Of a DNA stretch of 5,930 nucleotides, positions 5,901-5,930 are shown piece by piece (the first letter of the stretch is position 1; each line of letters starts with the position of its first letter). Origin of the DNA: an uncultured Solirubrobacteraceae bacterium. Its GTDB lineage: Bacteria; Actinomycetota; Thermoleophilia; Solirubrobacterales; Solirubrobacteraceae. The notes under the pieces were generated by a model. That model saw nothing but the letters and a program-made list of their open reading frames with translations, was not told the origin of the DNA and did no database searches. The translations under genes were made by a program, and so were the position numbers. The DNA lies in NCBI GenBank assembly GCA_902806215.1, contig CADCVT010000300.1:1-5930 (forward strand). The letters run 5' to 3'.

Positions 5901-5930
5901 CCCGCAGGCCGGCTCGCGCGTCGACGGCGC
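2848..5930 (+). CDS. Large secreted modular protein: signal peptide plus alternating LamG-like and Ig-like domains (partial, 3' end beyond window)
   Basis: The frame runs from ATG 2848 to the window edge without a stop: 1027 complete codons. Residues 1-24 form a signal peptide (MLSRRF, hydrophobic core, cleavage probably after the Ala run before Asp25). Four concanavalin A-like (LamG / Laminin_G_3-type) domains begin near 26, 330, 641 and 953; the last is cut. Each complete one shows the family signs in order: a YLxL(G/D)E edge strand, a W(Y/H)HV strand, an (I/V)DGVS(Q/R)GT strand, and a closing DE(V/L)AxYDY...RIAEH motif. Between them lie three Ig-like modules (about 234-325, 542-636, 852-948) with Cys256/Trp272/Cys300, Cys566/Trp582/Cys610 and Cys878/Trp894/Cys922, probably one disulfide each. 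No catalytic motif is seen. The role inferred is extracellular carbohydrate or protein binding, or adhesion. A C-terminal anchor or enzyme domain may lie downstream. Confidence 0.92.
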   Translation, partial: MLSRRFLFVFCLLSTLVSPAAAAADYRAAVLADDPTVYLRLGERTGTTAFNSGSHGGHAEIHGTPDHGVYGALESDPTSDRAIRLNDATGDHLLVRPEPGSSVRGEYTAEAWVNLDAHRDRDFLFAGGVADLYFEQFSSTVFTGAVIYAHPTPRRWYHVAVTAKAGEVELFIDGVSQGTQPAFSEPVLYDDAHPLSVGVALLGAVDEVATYDYVLPASRIAEHHRIGIEGIAPARPTSVTAPSGSGAPSVGSTLTCDESEWSNGPREFTFRWLRDGQPIDRATDARYSVSSDDRGREVRCAVVARNAAGASAEAVSDPIAVPDGTRATTYRDLVLEDAPRFYLPLDEREPGATFPNHGRDGGDAQILGNPLTGVYGAVESDVDSDRAIRLDGNDSLVLRAEPGRAVHDTFTVEAWVKQDRLDGQQFVFNHGGETRLEADSVSTPAGRFYGEIALREWHHVVMTVRGRERYRAGEAEVWVDGVSRGTRPLTLTGFYEWVYGGERDQTVGWQLSGWIDELAVYDYRLSGDRIAEHHRRGRTGWTPPVPSHRTAPSVHGTATVGSTARCDEGEWNGGPRDFAFRWLRDGRPIPGVDEQRYPLSAHDLNHAIGCEVTATNLAGTSGAVASTNAIAMPPAPERTTYRDLVMDDNPTVYLRLGEEAGAATVRNLGSHGGDALVTGSPQFGEPGALESDTTNDTAMWFDGDDDLRLRPEPGRQVRDTFTVEGWVRQDRLSPRWAFVFNLGAELRLDEFGLHAPSGTHGGPISLTEWHHVAMVVRGRERDRAGEAEVFVDGVSRGTQPLTLTGLFEVAYGDYDQVMGWLFIGALDELAIYDYRLTPRRIAEHASRGVTGFGAPPPANRTLPRAAVEAPRVGRAATCQDDTWTSGPRTFTYRWLRNGTPIARATRREYSLSADDLGHRITCTVTAHNVAGPSVPAPSANAIAMPPAPEIDSYHGVVAADAPVVHLPFTSLAGGVTPNVGSHGGHAALVGDVAGAGGAIAESDDPGVRLDGNDWLVLHPQAGSRVDG
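2923..3834 (+). repeat. LamG-Ig unit 1 (304 residues)
   Basis: It covers residues 26-329, with LamG about 26-230 and Ig about 234-325. It is the most divergent and shortest unit. The loop after the WYHVAVT strand is only AK before AGEVELFIDG, where units 2 and 3 carry eight residues. The Ig module has C256, W272 and C300. Confidence 0.85.
3835..4767 (+). repeat. LamG-Ig unit 2 (311 residues)
   Basis: It covers residues 330-640, with LamG about 330-540 and Ig about 542-636. It carries the basic loop VRGRERYR (464-471) and ends in the linker STNAIAMPPAPER. It is closest to unit 3, by eye about half identical, with several exact DNA matches of 20 bases or more at a 933-936 base offset. The Ig module has C566, W582 and C610. 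Confidence 0.87.
4768..5703 (+). repeat. LamG-Ig unit 3 (312 residues)
   Basis: It covers residues 641-952, with LamG about 641-850 and Ig about 852-948. It carries the loop VRGRERDR (776-783) and the same NAIAMPPAPE linker as unit 2. Its start, YRDLVMDDNPTVYLRLGE, matches both unit 1 (DDPTVYLRLGE) and unit 2 (YRDLV). The Ig module has C878, W894 and C922. Confidence 0.87.
5704..5930 (+). repeat. LamG-Ig unit 4 (partial, first 75 residues)
   Basis: It covers residues 953-1027 and is cut by the window edge. YHGVVAADAPVVHLPF, NVGSHGGHAALVGD, AESDDPGVRLDGNDWLVLHPQAGSRV follow the order of the earlier LamG starts (NSGSHGGHAEI, LESDPTSDRAIRL, LLVRPEPGSSV). At least a fourth LamG domain therefore exists. 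Confidence 0.82.

Overview
The window is very GC-rich, with strongly G/C third codon positions, and looks like high-GC actinobacterial DNA. The best lead on lineage is the last gene. Its Ig-like module (Cys, then Trp 16 residues on, then Cys 28 residues on, within 'FxFRWLRDGxPI ... CxVxAxNxAG' wording), alternating with LamG-like lectin domains, is a style I associate with secreted proteins of Solirubrobacterales (Thermoleophilia: Solirubrobacter, Conexibacter, Patulibacter). The lineage is an inference; no marker gene is present.

Layout, left to right. (1) 1-237, plus strand: the 3' end of a membrane protein, possibly of the TSUP (TauE/SafE) family. (2) 247-843, minus strand: a complete TetR-family repressor, convergent with the first gene. 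(3) 844-901: a short divergent control region with an imperfect inverted repeat at 848-869, the best candidate for the repressor's operator. (4) 902-2338, plus strand: a complete 14-helix MFS drug:H+ antiporter (DHA2 type). Genes 2-4 form a classic divergent repressor/efflux-pump pair. (5) 2342-2734, minus strand: a complete small four-helix membrane protein of unknown function, whose stop lies 3 bases from the MFS stop. (6) 2735-2847: a divergent intergenic region holding the 5' signals of the small membrane gene and of the next gene. (7) 2848-5930, plus strand, open at the right edge: a large secreted repeat protein. It has a signal peptide, three complete LamG-Ig units of 304, 311 and 312 residues, and the start of a fourth.

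The large gene has no stop before the window ends, so a scan for closed frames misses it. The longest closed frames in the same stretch, including an antisense frame of 927 codons, are compositional shadows. It is the most distinctive object here: a modular, probably cell-surface or extracellular adhesin/lectin-like protein of more than 1027 residues. I see no RNA gene, CRISPR array, insertion sequence, attachment site or defence system.
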